A stretch of DNA of 64,000 bases from Clostridium ganghwense. GTDB lineage: Bacteria > Bacillota > Clostridia > Clostridiales > Clostridiaceae. The stretch covers positions 62,001-126,000 of the forward strand of contig NZ_JAPQES010000003.1 in assembly GCF_026735165.1 (NCBI RefSeq), written 5' to 3'. The first letter of the stretch is position 1; each line of letters begins with the position of its first letter. This document shows positions 46,675-56,297 of the stretch, in pieces. The position numbers and the translations under genes are program-made. The notes beneath the pieces are model-generated. The model searched no databases, was not told the DNA's origin, and worked only from the letters and a program-made list of their open reading frames with translations.

Positions 46675-46688
46675 TGTAATCGTTTACT
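46675..46688. promoter_or_regulatory. cre-like (CcpA) site upstream of the module B permease
   Basis: TGTAATCGTTTACT matches TGWAANCGNTNWCA at 13 of 14 positions, about 90 bases upstream of the predicted start. The rest of the gap 46500-47012 holds the permease promoter, a terminator-like hairpin at 46872 and short GTTACTGG repeats. Confidence 0.6.
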
Positions 46689-46871
46689 AGAGCGAATCGT
46701 CAAAAAATTTCTTCTAATTTTTAAGTTTTTCTGTAACATTAAGGTATTTTTAGTTAATAATTTAACATAGCAAGTTATAAATACCTTTTATTAGAATATA
46801 ATCTTTTATTTTAATATCCAGTAACCAGTGAAGGAAGTTTTGCTAAGACAAAACCTGAACTTAAATAAAAC

Positions 46872-46912
46872 AAAGAGCAAGAACATAGATATTCTCTACA
46901 TTCTTACTCTTT
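46872..46912 (-). terminator. Probable terminator downstream of pilD
   Basis: AAAGAG-AAGAA (46872-46883) pairs with TTCTT-CTCTTT (46901-46912). The one C/A mismatch becomes a G-U pair only in minus-strand RNA, and TTTGTTTTATTT follows on that strand. It lies about 100 bases after the pilD stop. Confidence 0.65.
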
Positions 46913-46991
46913 ATTTATGTTTATTTTTACTTAATTTAATTTTTAAAATTTTCTTTTCATCTTTCTTCCTAGCTACTAGTTACTGGCTACT

Positions 46992-47012
46992 GAAAAGTGC
47001 AACGCACTTTTC
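46992..47012 (-). repeat. Short hairpin at the pilD stop
   Basis: GAAAAGTGC pairs with GCACTTTTC around AAC, directly after the pilD stop. No T-run follows on the minus strand, so it is not a full terminator; it could protect the mRNA 3' end. Confidence 0.45.
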
Positions 47013-47753
47013 TTATAGTAGATACCACCTTAAAATTTCTTCTCCCCAAAATACGGCTATCATTGCTCCCATAGCTATATAAGGACCAAATGGTATATAA
47101 TCCTTACGGCTCTTCTTTTTAGTAATTATAAGTAAAACTCCAATTACTGCACCTAATATAACTGATAAAAATAGCATTAAAGCTGTTAGCTTCCATCCCA
47201 AGTACATACCAGCTAGAAAGCACATTTCAGCATCACCCCAGCCCATACCACCAGTAAGCAATATAATAAGAGAAATAAATCCCCCACCTATTAAAGCTCC
47301 AAGGATATATGTACTTATACTATCTCCTTTAAAGTAATATATAAACAAAAAAATTACTCCTATTATAACACCACTTATTGTGGTTTTGAAATATATATCC
47401 GTAGTGTCTAAGTCTATTATCCCTATTACAATTAAAAAGCAAGCTAATACTGCAAATTTTAAAAATTCAATAGATAATCCATAGTGACCATATATACCTA
47501 CAAAAATAATTCCTGTAAATAATTCTGTAAGTGGATACCTTATACTTATCTTTTGTCCACAATATCTACATTTTCCCTTTAAAAATATATAACTTATAAC
47601 AGGAATTAAATCATAAGGTTTTATTCCATTTTTACAATTTGTACAATGTGATGGTGGGTAAGCTATACTTTCTTCTCTTGGTATTCTATATATACATACA
47701 TTTAGAAAGCTGCCTATTAATAATCCTAAAACTAAAACAAATATGTAATCCAT
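47013..47753 (-). CDS. pilD: Prepilin leader peptidase/N-methyltransferase
   Basis: This 246-residue polytopic A24 protease has an N-terminal methyltransferase region with two CxxC pairs (CTNCKNG and CRYCGQ). The two catalytic aspartates lie in IGIIDLDTTD and GGMGWGDAEM. It cleaves the leader before Phe in GFTLxE prepilins and methylates the new N-terminus, so it serves PilA and the minor pilins of this locus. I use the ATG at 47753 behind GAGGTG rather than the GTG nine bases upstream. A terminator separates it from the adhesin gene, so it may have its own promoter. Confidence 0.93.
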   Translation of the reverse strand: MDYIFVLVLGLLIGSFLNVCIYRIPREESIAYPPSHCTNCKNGIKPYDLIPVISYIFLKGKCRYCGQKISIRYPLTELFTGIIFVGIYGHYGLSIEFLKFAVLACFLIVIGIIDLDTTDIYFKTTISGVIIGVIFLFIYYFKGDSISTYILGALIGGGFISLIILLTGGMGWGDAEMCFLAGMYLGWKLTALMLFLSVILGAVIGVLLIITKKKSRKDYIPFGPYIAMGAMIAVFWGEEILRWYLL

Positions 47754-47863
47754 TTTTATCACCTCATTTTTTAGTGCATGATTTCCTATACCTTTTCACA
47801 ATTATATACATTCATTTCTATATTATAGCTATAATTCCTTTAATTGTTGAATATGCTAATAAT

Positions 47864-47905
47864 AAAAAACGTATAGATAACTTTTTTAGCTATCTATACG
47901 TTTTT
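47864..47905 (-). terminator. Rho-independent terminator after the adhesin gene
   Basis: A 15-bp stem (47865-47879 with 47891-47905, arm AAAAACGTATAGATA) lies four bases after the adhesin stop, with a T-rich minus-strand tail. Confidence 0.88.
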
Positions 47906-47909
47906 TAGT

Positions 47910-50900
47910 TTAATCTAATTTAGGTAATTTCTCAACTAGTATTTTTAACTTTGCTACTTCAACATTATCAATTTTTACTTTATTAACTATTTGAATATTT
48001 TGGGGTGCATCAGTTATAAATGTATATTCAATAATATATGTTTTCCCATTTTCAAATTGATATTTTAATAACTCATTACTAATTTCATTCAACTTGCATA
48101 TTGAAGTAAATACTGGAGTTCTATTAAGCGTTCCATTATTTAATTCATATATATTGAATTTAGTATTTCTAGTATTATACCTAGCGTCAACATCAATTTC
48201 AAACTTAGATTTATTATTATTAACTTCAATCATAACCCCAATATGCTGCACCATCGTTCTTATAATATTAATGTTATTAACTTTAACATTACTTTCTTCT
48301 GATTCATTTCCTCCAATAATATACTTATTAGCTCTATCATCTTTCACAAATATTCCTTGTTTCACAACATTAGTTTTTGCTGTACTTATATCAAAAATTC
48401 TTCGTGATATATTACCATCACTATTTCTAACTTCTACTTCCAATATACTTGATCCAGCAATCAGTTTTACATTATTTTGTCTATATACTCCTGAAGAAGA
48501 ATTTGTTTTTGGATGAGTTGTTTCTGTTATATATTCAGTTCCATTTGCTTCAAATTCATCTACCCAAATATCTGGTTGAGATTCTATTACAATATTGTTT
48601 TCTCCTTCAACAAACTCATTTGTAACTAATTTAATTATAGGTACTGTAATTGTTACGCTCTTATTAGCTTCGTCAGTTCCAACAATCGTAATATACTTAC
48701 CTGTTAAAAAGTTTTCATCTAATCCAGACTTAATAAAAGTTTTTATTCCATCTACAGCAGTTACATTTGGATCATAAATATTATATTCAGCATCAGCAGT
48801 GTTCTTAACTTTAAGTTGCTTTAAAGAAATTTTTTCACCATTAACTACAGCTTCTGTGACATCAACATTTAAATCATACTTATTGTGATCACTTGAATTT
48901 GATACTAAGCTAGTTCTAATTAATAAGCCAGATATTTCTTCAACATTAATATCTTCAAATTCTAAAGAAGTCATATTAAATATTTTTTTACCTTGTTCAC
49001 CATTATAATCATTATAAGTTATGAATGAACCTTCATGTTCACCTAAAACATATCTTCCTGCACTAACACACCTAAATTGCACTTCAAAACTTACAGGATC
49101 AGCTACAAGTTTATCTTTATTTTTATTTAATCTGTACGTAATATTAGGTATATTTCCTGTTACTGTACCATTAGTAAAGGTAAATTTACTATTGCTAATT
49201 ACACTCAAACCAGTTGATACATTTTCTTGGAATTTAATATTGTTAATAACAAAATTATCAAAAAGCTTATTTCCATTTTTGTCTATAGCATTCTCCCCTT
49301 GAGATTGTATTAACGCAATTTGATTATCATCAAAGTAATCACTAAGAGATAATTCTAATGGAGTTATTGTATATTTTGATTTAAAAGTTTCTCCACGTTT
49401 AAAATTATCATCATCAGCTAATATAGTTCTTGCTAATTGTAATTGTGCTTCAAATGGATTAACCACTAATTCCATATCAATAAACGGATTTTTAATCTTA
49501 TCACCATCAAAAGCTGTATATTCTAAGTAAGATGCCTTGTTTGAACCTAATGTGTAAGTACCTTTTTCACTTACATTTAACTTGACTCTTACCTCAAAAG
49601 GCTGTGCTGTATAACTTCCATCACTTTGTTTTGTATAAGTAATATTAGATACATTTCCAACTACCACACCTGAATTTGTTAAATCTACATTTTGCAATCC
49701 TTCAACTTTTAAAACATTAAATTTATTTACATCTGGAAAAGTTTCTGTAAATTTGACATTAGTAACAACTAACCTATCTTCAACGGATTGATCACCAAAA
49801 GCTTTACTTATCTCTTGTGAAGTAATCGGTTGAGGAGTTATTGTATATACAATTTCAAAATTTCTACTCTCCATTACTGAAGTTTTATCATTAGCAATTT
49901 TTCTTGTTACTACTACATCTGGTGTTAGTTTTTTAGTTACTCCTATCGTAAACCTCGAAAATTCTTTCTGTCTATTAGCACCATCTAAGTCTTCATAATT
50001 TACTGTCGCTTTTTCATTAACCCCTAAATTAAATTCTTTGACTTCATTTCCTTTAAATCTTACTGTAAAAGTAATTGGTTGTGCTTCATAAACACCCTTT
50101 TCATCATTTCTCCTATAAGTTATATTTCCTAAATTCTTTTTAACATTTTGACCTGCTACTTCAAATCCATTAACTCCATTTTTCTCAACTATTTCAATAC
50201 CCTGTGGTAAAATTTCTTCATATTGAATGTTTTTAATTATGCTTTCACCATATTTTTCTTGAATTTTAATATCTTCTGGTTTAACAGTATATTCTATATT
50301 AAATTCATCTGCAACTCTAATAGCACTATCTCCTACTATTTTTCTACTTAATGTAATAGGCGCTTTTCCCCCTACAACAAAAGGTCCATAAAAACCTTCT
50401 CGATAACCCCCATCAGAATTTTCAGCTTTATAGGCTATATAATATTTACCCGGTTGTTCTGGGAATTGTACTCCATAATTCACCTTAAAAGTAGCTTCTG
50501 GATATTCGCCTGGAGTATTATTTTTTGCTGGATAAAACCAATTATAAGGAACATTATTTTTATTTCTATTTGTAATTTTATTTACGTTGTTATACCATAG
50601 TTGAAAATGTGCTGAACCACCCCAGTTAAAATACTCTAAATAAATTGGATAATACTTATCTTTCTTTAATCTCATAACATTATTCAATGTTCCGAACTTT
50701 GAACCTTGTGGAACAAAAAAGCTATTTTTATTAACAATATCTATTTGTTCACCATCAACAATTATATATCCATAACTTCCATCATCAGAGTTTATACCAA
50801 AATAGTAATCCCCATCTTCATCTGGCTTTATATATCCCCAGAATTTTGATGATTCCTTATAATTATTGTCTACAAAGAAATTTCTCATAAATACTGTATT

Positions 50901-53438
50901 CGCTAGCCATTTTCCATTTATATGATCTATATAAGAATTAGCATCTGATACTGCAGTTGACTGAATTTGTATAATGTTGCTCGGTTTCTTAAAGGTTTCA
51001 CTTCTATTAGACCACTTATCTCTTCCTGATAAATTAGGCATATGACTTACATCATAGCTTCTCCACTTTAAATATCCCGACTTATCCTTCATGATATCTG
51101 TGTTACTATTTCCATCATTATTAACTTTAACATCTGTCCACCCTTGTGTTGGTAAGTTTTGAGGTTGTACATTTGATTTGACAAATTTATATTTAAAGCT
51201 ATCTAAATTAACATCTTCTGCTTGAAATTCAGCATAGCCTTGACCTTTTAATAAGTTATCTGTTTCTAAAAATTTATCTTCTCTTTCTGTTCCAGAATTT
51301 TGTGATTCAACTTTAAAAGTATCTTTCACTCCCAATGCATCAGAAACCTTGATTGTTACCTTTGGCTTGTTTGAAGACTGTTCCAAAGAAATTTGTGCTT
51401 CACTAAAATATTCTTTTTCTTGACCATCATACTCTTCACCAAGAGTATATTCTACAAAAGACTCATCATTAGCCCCTAACTTATAAGAATTATTTTTCTT
51501 TGTTTTGTAAGTTATATTAAATGAAATCTCATCTGCGTTAAACTTATCTCCACCTTTACTGTAATATACAGGAATATCTCCAACTATTTTATTGCCTTCA
51601 ACTCTTAATCCTTGTGGAAGATTTTCTGCATTCACAACCTCTAGTCCTTGTGTAAAAGATTCTTCAAAATGAGCATCAGCAGTAAGGCTATTCTTGAATT
51701 TCTCATTTACAGATGCTGTTATCTCTCTGTAATAATGATTACCTACTTGTATTATCTTACCTTCTTGTAGTTCCTTTTTTTCTTCTTGAGTCAAATTTTT
51801 ATAATTGCCATGAGCCACTATTTCATAAAGTTTATCATCAATAGGAGTAAAATTATTTTTATCACCAAACCAATATTGTTTCATTTGTATCTTTCCATTA
51901 TTTTTTCTAAACTTTTTATAAAGTTTCCCTCTATATTCACCAAATATATTATCATAATCAACTGAAATAGATTGAGGTATTATTCTATAATTAGCTAAAA
52001 AAGTTTCTCCTAAAGATAAACTATTATCATTTATTGTTCTTTGTATTTGTACTAAATCATCAGATATAATTTGTTTATTTGATACATTAATACTTTCAGA
52101 AGATAATGGTACTGTTTCTAAACTATTATTAACATTATATTTTACAAAAGAAGTTTCATTTAAACCCAAAGTATAAGTTCCTACTCTATTTGCTTTGTAT
52201 GTTACTGAAAATTCAATAGGCTTGGCTTCATATTTGCCATTACTATTTTTTGTATAATAAATATTTTTAATATCACCAACTATTTTATTTTCTTCCACTC
52301 TTAATCCTTGTGGTAACTCTTCTGAGTTCATGACTTGTAACTCATCAATGGTTTCTTCAAAATGAGCAGATGCACTTACATTAGTTTCAATAATTTTTTG
52401 AATTTCATCATATACAGACTGAATATCAGACTCACTTTGTGCATTTTTATATACTCCACCAGCACTATTAGCAATTTCCAAATTTTTAGAATCATCTGTT
52501 CCATTACCAAATCCAACTACAAAAGTTTTTATATCTGAGTCCTTTATTTTTTCTGTTGCAATTTTTTTTGAATAAATTAAAGCTTCTTCTCTATAATCAT
52601 TTATTATAGTCCCATTATTTCTCCACGTTGTTTGATAATACCCACTTGCTTTACCATACCCCATTTTATAACCAACGCTATAAGCTTCTGGTTGACCATC
52701 TGTCATCATAATAATAAATTTTTCATGTCCATCATTATTATTTAAGCGATAATATGCTCTTCTTAATCCATCACCTATGTTTGTACTTCCATGTGCTGAT
52801 AATTCATCAATCTTTGTTTTAATTCCTACATTAATCCTAAATTCCTTTTCCAAATCAGACTTTTTGTAAACCCTAACAAATTGGCCATTTTTATAAATAT
52901 AAAATCTACTATAAGAAGAGTCACAATATACATTATTTTTATTAATATTTAGTTCATTACAAATTCTATTAATATTTGAATTTGTTAAATTCTCATCATC
53001 ATTTTCATTTACATAATCTAAATCAAATACAACATCTGCCAAATTATCATATTTAACTAAACCAATTCTAACTTTATCATTCCCCTTAAATTTCTCAACA
53101 AATCCTTTAGCAACATTTTTCATTATACTTAATCTTTTCTTATTATAACTTACATTTTCAGCTCCATTTACTCCCCAATCCATACTCCCTGAAGTATCAA
53201 TCACCAAAACAATATCCTTGTTCTTATTTGATTGCTGATTAATGGTAAGTTCTTTAGGTGTTATGGTATAATCCACAGTAAAAGTATCTCCTACTTCAAG
53301 ATTACGACCATTAACTGTTCTGTTTATTACAACCTTATCTCCTTCTGAATTTGTTTCTGCTGCAAAAGCTGGCAGAATACTTATTTGATTCAGCATAAAT
53401 ACAAAAACTAGAATAAAATTAAATATCTTTTTTCTCAT
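47910..53438 (-). CDS. Giant vWA/PA14 surface protein, probable type IV pilus-associated adhesin
   Basis: This 1842-residue protein has a signal peptide (cleavage near AFA-AETN, residue 26). A von Willebrand A domain begins near residue 75 and has an intact metal-site motif DTSGS at 81-85. A PA14-like domain lies around residues 790-960 (GINSDDGSYGYIIVDGEQ). At least five copies of a module start like 'V.I.RTI...L..G.TF...Y.ITP' (near residues 36, 470, 1030, 1190 and 1350). No LPxTG motif, SLH domain or C-terminal membrane helix is visible. Such proteins bind host or matrix ligands. Location between the minor pilins and pilD suggests a pilus-tip role like PilY1 of Gram-negatives, which is inference. 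Ribosome site AAAGGAGG. Confidence 0.85.
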   Translation of the reverse strand: MRKKIFNFILVFVFMLNQISILPAFAAETNSEGDKVVINRTVNGRNLEVGDTFTVDYTITPKELTINQQSNKNKDIVLVIDTSGSMDWGVNGAENVSYNKKRLSIMKNVAKGFVEKFKGNDKVRIGLVKYDNLADVVFDLDYVNENDDENLTNSNINRICNELNINKNNVYCDSSYSRFYIYKNGQFVRVYKKSDLEKEFRINVGIKTKIDELSAHGSTNIGDGLRRAYYRLNNNDGHEKFIIMMTDGQPEAYSVGYKMGYGKASGYYQTTWRNNGTIINDYREEALIYSKKIATEKIKDSDIKTFVVGFGNGTDDSKNLEIANSAGGVYKNAQSESDIQSVYDEIQKIIETNVSASAHFEETIDELQVMNSEELPQGLRVEENKIVGDIKNIYYTKNSNGKYEAKPIEFSVTYKANRVGTYTLGLNETSFVKYNVNNSLETVPLSSESINVSNKQIISDDLVQIQRTINDNSLSLGETFLANYRIIPQSISVDYDNIFGEYRGKLYKKFRKNNGKIQMKQYWFGDKNNFTPIDDKLYEIVAHGNYKNLTQEEKKELQEGKIIQVGNHYYREITASVNEKFKNSLTADAHFEESFTQGLEVVNAENLPQGLRVEGNKIVGDIPVYYSKGGDKFNADEISFNITYKTKKNNSYKLGANDESFVEYTLGEEYDGQEKEYFSEAQISLEQSSNKPKVTIKVSDALGVKDTFKVESQNSGTEREDKFLETDNLLKGQGYAEFQAEDVNLDSFKYKFVKSNVQPQNLPTQGWTDVKVNNDGNSNTDIMKDKSGYLKWRSYDVSHMPNLSGRDKWSNRSETFKKPSNIIQIQSTAVSDANSYIDHINGKWLANTVFMRNFFVDNNYKESSKFWGYIKPDEDGDYYFGINSDDGSYGYIIVDGEQIDIVNKNSFFVPQGSKFGTLNNVMRLKKDKYYPIYLEYFNWGGSAHFQLWYNNVNKITNRNKNNVPYNWFYPAKNNTPGEYPEATFKVNYGVQFPEQPGKYYIAYKAENSDGGYREGFYGPFVVGGKAPITLSRKIVGDSAIRVADEFNIEYTVKPEDIKIQEKYGESIIKNIQYEEILPQGIEIVEKNGVNGFEVAGQNVKKNLGNITYRRNDEKGVYEAQPITFTVRFKGNEVKEFNLGVNEKATVNYEDLDGANRQKEFSRFTIGVTKKLTPDVVVTRKIANDKTSVMESRNFEIVYTITPQPITSQEISKAFGDQSVEDRLVVTNVKFTETFPDVNKFNVLKVEGLQNVDLTNSGVVVGNVSNITYTKQSDGSYTAQPFEVRVKLNVSEKGTYTLGSNKASYLEYTAFDGDKIKNPFIDMELVVNPFEAQLQLARTILADDDNFKRGETFKSKYTITPLELSLSDYFDDNQIALIQSQGENAIDKNGNKLFDNFVINNIKFQENVSTGLSVISNSKFTFTNGTVTGNIPNITYRLNKNKDKLVADPVSFEVQFRCVSAGRYVLGEHEGSFITYNDYNGEQGKKIFNMTSLEFEDINVEEISGLLIRTSLVSNSSDHNKYDLNVDVTEAVVNGEKISLKQLKVKNTADAEYNIYDPNVTAVDGIKTFIKSGLDENFLTGKYITIVGTDEANKSVTITVPIIKLVTNEFVEGENNIVIESQPDIWVDEFEANGTEYITETTHPKTNSSSGVYRQNNVKLIAGSSILEVEVRNSDGNISRRIFDISTAKTNVVKQGIFVKDDRANKYIIGGNESEESNVKVNNINIIRTMVQHIGVMIEVNNNKSKFEIDVDARYNTRNTKFNIYELNNGTLNRTPVFTSICKLNEISNELLKYQFENGKTYIIEYTFITDAPQNIQIVNKVKIDNVEVAKLKILVEKLPKLD

Positions 53439-53452
53439 TTTATATCCCTCCT

Positions 53453-54040
53453 TTACTTATTCCTAAAATAAACCTCACTTTCTACACTACTTGTTACCTT
53501 GTCCTTACTTAATACTATTATCAATTTAACACCGTCAGCATTTATAAAAGACTCGCTCGCACCTAAATTTACGACTTGTATATTTTCAGCTATTACCATT
53601 CCACTAACCTCATTTGCAGATAAGCTTCCATCCTTGTCTATAATTTTATTGCTGTCACCACTAGTTCCATGCCAAAGTTTATTATCTGCAACTTCAAAAA
53701 TCTCATATAAATCACTGCCACTGTCATCTACTGTTTTAAATACTATTCTGTCTATATTTCCTCCATTAGTTTTACGTGATAAATCTTCCGCTCCTTTTTT
53801 TACCTCCAATATACCTTTAGACCCTATCGCAAAATCTACAATTTTCTTAATTGCTTTTTCACCTTCTGATTGCAAATCTACCTGCTTACTTACTTCATTA
53901 AGTGCTTTGTAATTGGTAAAAAAGAAATTAGATAATGGAATCATTACTATTCCTAATATGGATATCACTATCAAAACTTCTATTAATGTAAATCCTTTCT
54001 TTTTCACTTTTATATTTAGATCACCTACTCTTGCAATCAT
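53453..54040 (-). CDS. Type IV minor pilin, PilW/ComGF-like
   Basis: A class III leader KKKG-FTLIEVLIVISILGIVMIP is followed by about 160 residues of pilin-like globular domain, 195 residues in all. I choose the ATG at 54040, which overlaps the stop of the preceding gene as ATGA with GGAAG upstream. The in-frame ATG at 54055 has a poorer site, and a GTG at the KKKG leader is also possible. Minor pilins prime pilus assembly; with the two upstream genes it may form a tip complex that could present the adhesin. Confidence 0.8.
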   Translation of the reverse strand: MIARVGDLNIKVKKKGFTLIEVLIVISILGIVMIPLSNFFFTNYKALNEVSKQVDLQSEGEKAIKKIVDFAIGSKGILEVKKGAEDLSRKTNGGNIDRIVFKTVDDSGSDLYEIFEVADNKLWHGTSGDSNKIIDKDGSLSANEVSGMVIAENIQVVNLGASESFINADGVKLIIVLSKDKVTSSVESEVYFRNK

Positions 54041-56286
54041 TTTAGTATCTTCCATTTCGTTCTTGTAATTAGTTTATCTCTAATAATGTCACTCTTTACA
54101 CTGTCATCATCTGTACCTACAGAAGTTTTTGCTTCAACTTCAAATTTGTCTGACAAATTATTTTGAAATACATTCTTAAAATCTTCATAGTTATATCCAA
54201 TAAGTCTTTTTACATACTCTCCATCATATGTTATCTCTTTAGGGTTACTATCCTTAAATATCAAACTTCCTCCGCAAATTATAGTTCCTTTAAAGTTTAT
54301 ATTTCCAGAGAAATAAACATCACCAGCAGTAATAATAATTCCTCTAAATTCTGCAGTATTACCTTGTTTTTCTACTGTAACTTTTTCCCCACTAATTGAA
54401 CTAGTATTTACGCCTTCAGCAGCAAAGACATACGATTTATTAGTGTCATTATTTAATAGAATTACATCACTACTATTATCTATTTTGCCCTCAGTATTTT
54501 TACCTACAAACTTGTTTGTAATCCTGCTGAAATTCACTTTATCCTTTACTTTTTGCTGTACATTGTTTATTGTTTCTAAATGTTTTTCATCTGTAACGTT
54601 CTCACCCATGTAGAATATCTTTCTTTTTATTTCATGTACCTTATCTCTTACTTCATCCCAATTACCAAAATTACTCTCAATTATTTCATCGTGATTACTG
54701 CATATAATGGCTCCTGTATTAGCAAGAATTTTATTTTTATCTTTTATTATAATGCCGTTTTTACCGCCTAAATTTAATTTATAGTCATCATCTTTTTTAT
54801 ATTCATTATGATAATGCTTAAAATAATAACTTTTATCAAAAACATTTAAATCTATACCATCCAAGAATTTTGATGCAAGTATAAGTGGCTCCTTATATTC
54901 AAAGGTTACATTATTTTCCTTCAAACTTTTTTCTTTATCATTCTTTGGATCTCCCTTTGTAAGCGGCATAGTATATGCTTTATAGTTTCCTTTAATAGAT
55001 ACAGATTCCCCTGTTTGATATTCCTCATTATTATAAAGCTGTATATAAGAAGATCCTGCTATAAGAACCTTGTCATCAACTCCACTAGTTTCAATATTTA
55101 TAGAAGATCCACTACCTATATCCTCAGCATTAACTATAATAGAACTTGAATGATTACTTTTATCTGAAGCACTTCCATCACTAACACCATAGAAACCACC
55201 AGCTATATTTATCTTAGAGGCTTTAGCATTCAATTCTAAATCGTCCATTGTAAACAAACTACCGCTTAAATTATCATCTTTATTGATATTTAGGTTAGAC
55301 CCTTCTGCACTAGTATCTATAATGGCATTTCTTACATAAGCATCTCCATTTACAACAAGATTACTGTTTGTACCCTTCAAAAATATATTTTGTGCGGAAG
55401 ATAATTCACCATTGACAGTTAAATTAGAATTATGCTTGTCTAATATAATACCACTTTTAACCTCTTTCTCATTAGTAATTTCACCATTTTCACCCACATT
55501 AGTTCCTTTTACAAAAACATCTCCTTCAATATCTACATTACTTCCTTCAACTTTCATATCACCATCTACAGCAATCCCTTTTTGGAAAGCAAGATTTTCT
55601 GGAACTTTTATTATACTGTTCTCTATATAATAAACAGCTTTGTACTCTGGAACAACTATTTCATATCCGGCTTCAACTTGTTTTCTTAAATTTTCATGAT
55701 TAAAAGTAGATACTAATCCTATTTCCATTTTGTCATCTGAAAACTTCAAAGGAATAGTAGTATTTGGTAAAAAGCTCATCTCTGGCTTTGAGCTATCACT
55801 ATTAAACTTCTCTCCAACACCATTTTCATCAAATTCATAATTATCACTTTTTATTAGTTCAGTTTCTAAGTTACTTTCTATATAATCTCTAAAAGCTATC
55901 TGAAATTTTTCATTTTGAAATTCTTTTATTTTTTCTTCATTTACAGAACCATCTTCATTTAAATACGGACTACTATAATTTTTGTCAGCAAGTACTTTTA
56001 ATTTTTCCTCATGAATTATATTACTTAAATTCACCTCTTCATTTTTTACCGCAGTATTACCTTTATCTATGGCAGTATCAACTATTTTTCCTATAATTGC
56101 ATAAGCTTTATCAAGTCCTGCTTCAGATGCATAAAAATTTGTTTTCATAACTTCATTCATCCTGCGAACCTTATAGCTTGAAAGTGTAACTGAGAGTATA
56201 GCTGCTCCAAAAACACTAAGTATACTTAGCATTACTAGTACCATTACAAGTGAAGAACCTTTTTTAACGCTAAAACTCTTTTTCAT
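54037..56286 (-). CDS. Large PilX-like minor pilin with beta-solenoid (bactofilin-like) region
   Basis: The 749 residues begin with a prepilin-like N-terminus (KKGSSLVMVLVMLSILSVFGAA) lacking the usual Glu5, as in PilX/GspK-type subunits, then FYASEAGLDKAY, the PilX_N signature. Residues about 230-430 are a run of short beta repeats (VEGSNVDIEGDVFVKG, NSNLTVNGELS, NSNLVVNGDAYV) like polymer-forming cytoskeletal or bactofilin-type solenoids. A second such region (GDVYFSGNINFKGTIICGGSL) lies near residue 660. It is several times larger than ordinary PilX. GspK-like proteins cap the pilus tip. Ribosome site AAGGAAGG. Confidence 0.78.
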   Translation of the reverse strand: MKKSFSVKKGSSLVMVLVMLSILSVFGAAILSVTLSSYKVRRMNEVMKTNFYASEAGLDKAYAIIGKIVDTAIDKGNTAVKNEEVNLSNIIHEEKLKVLADKNYSSPYLNEDGSVNEEKIKEFQNEKFQIAFRDYIESNLETELIKSDNYEFDENGVGEKFNSDSSKPEMSFLPNTTIPLKFSDDKMEIGLVSTFNHENLRKQVEAGYEIVVPEYKAVYYIENSIIKVPENLAFQKGIAVDGDMKVEGSNVDIEGDVFVKGTNVGENGEITNEKEVKSGIILDKHNSNLTVNGELSSAQNIFLKGTNSNLVVNGDAYVRNAIIDTSAEGSNLNINKDDNLSGSLFTMDDLELNAKASKINIAGGFYGVSDGSASDKSNHSSSIIVNAEDIGSGSSINIETSGVDDKVLIAGSSYIQLYNNEEYQTGESVSIKGNYKAYTMPLTKGDPKNDKEKSLKENNVTFEYKEPLILASKFLDGIDLNVFDKSYYFKHYHNEYKKDDDYKLNLGGKNGIIIKDKNKILANTGAIICSNHDEIIESNFGNWDEVRDKVHEIKRKIFYMGENVTDEKHLETINNVQQKVKDKVNFSRITNKFVGKNTEGKIDNSSDVILLNNDTNKSYVFAAEGVNTSSISGEKVTVEKQGNTAEFRGIIITAGDVYFSGNINFKGTIICGGSLIFKDSNPKEITYDGEYVKRLIGYNYEDFKNVFQNNLSDKFEVEAKTSVGTDDDSVKSDIIRDKLITRTKWKILK

Positions 56287-56297
56287 ATTATCCTTCC

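Noticed and set aside
46828-47082. 84-codon plus-strand frame upstream of and over pilD
   Set aside because: It runs through the terminator hairpin and into pilD antisense, is low in complexity and has no ribosome site.
47910-48000. Sortase (LPxTG) anchor at the adhesin C-terminus
   Set aside because: The last residues (VEKLPKLD) contain no LPxTG, hydrophobic tail or charged end.
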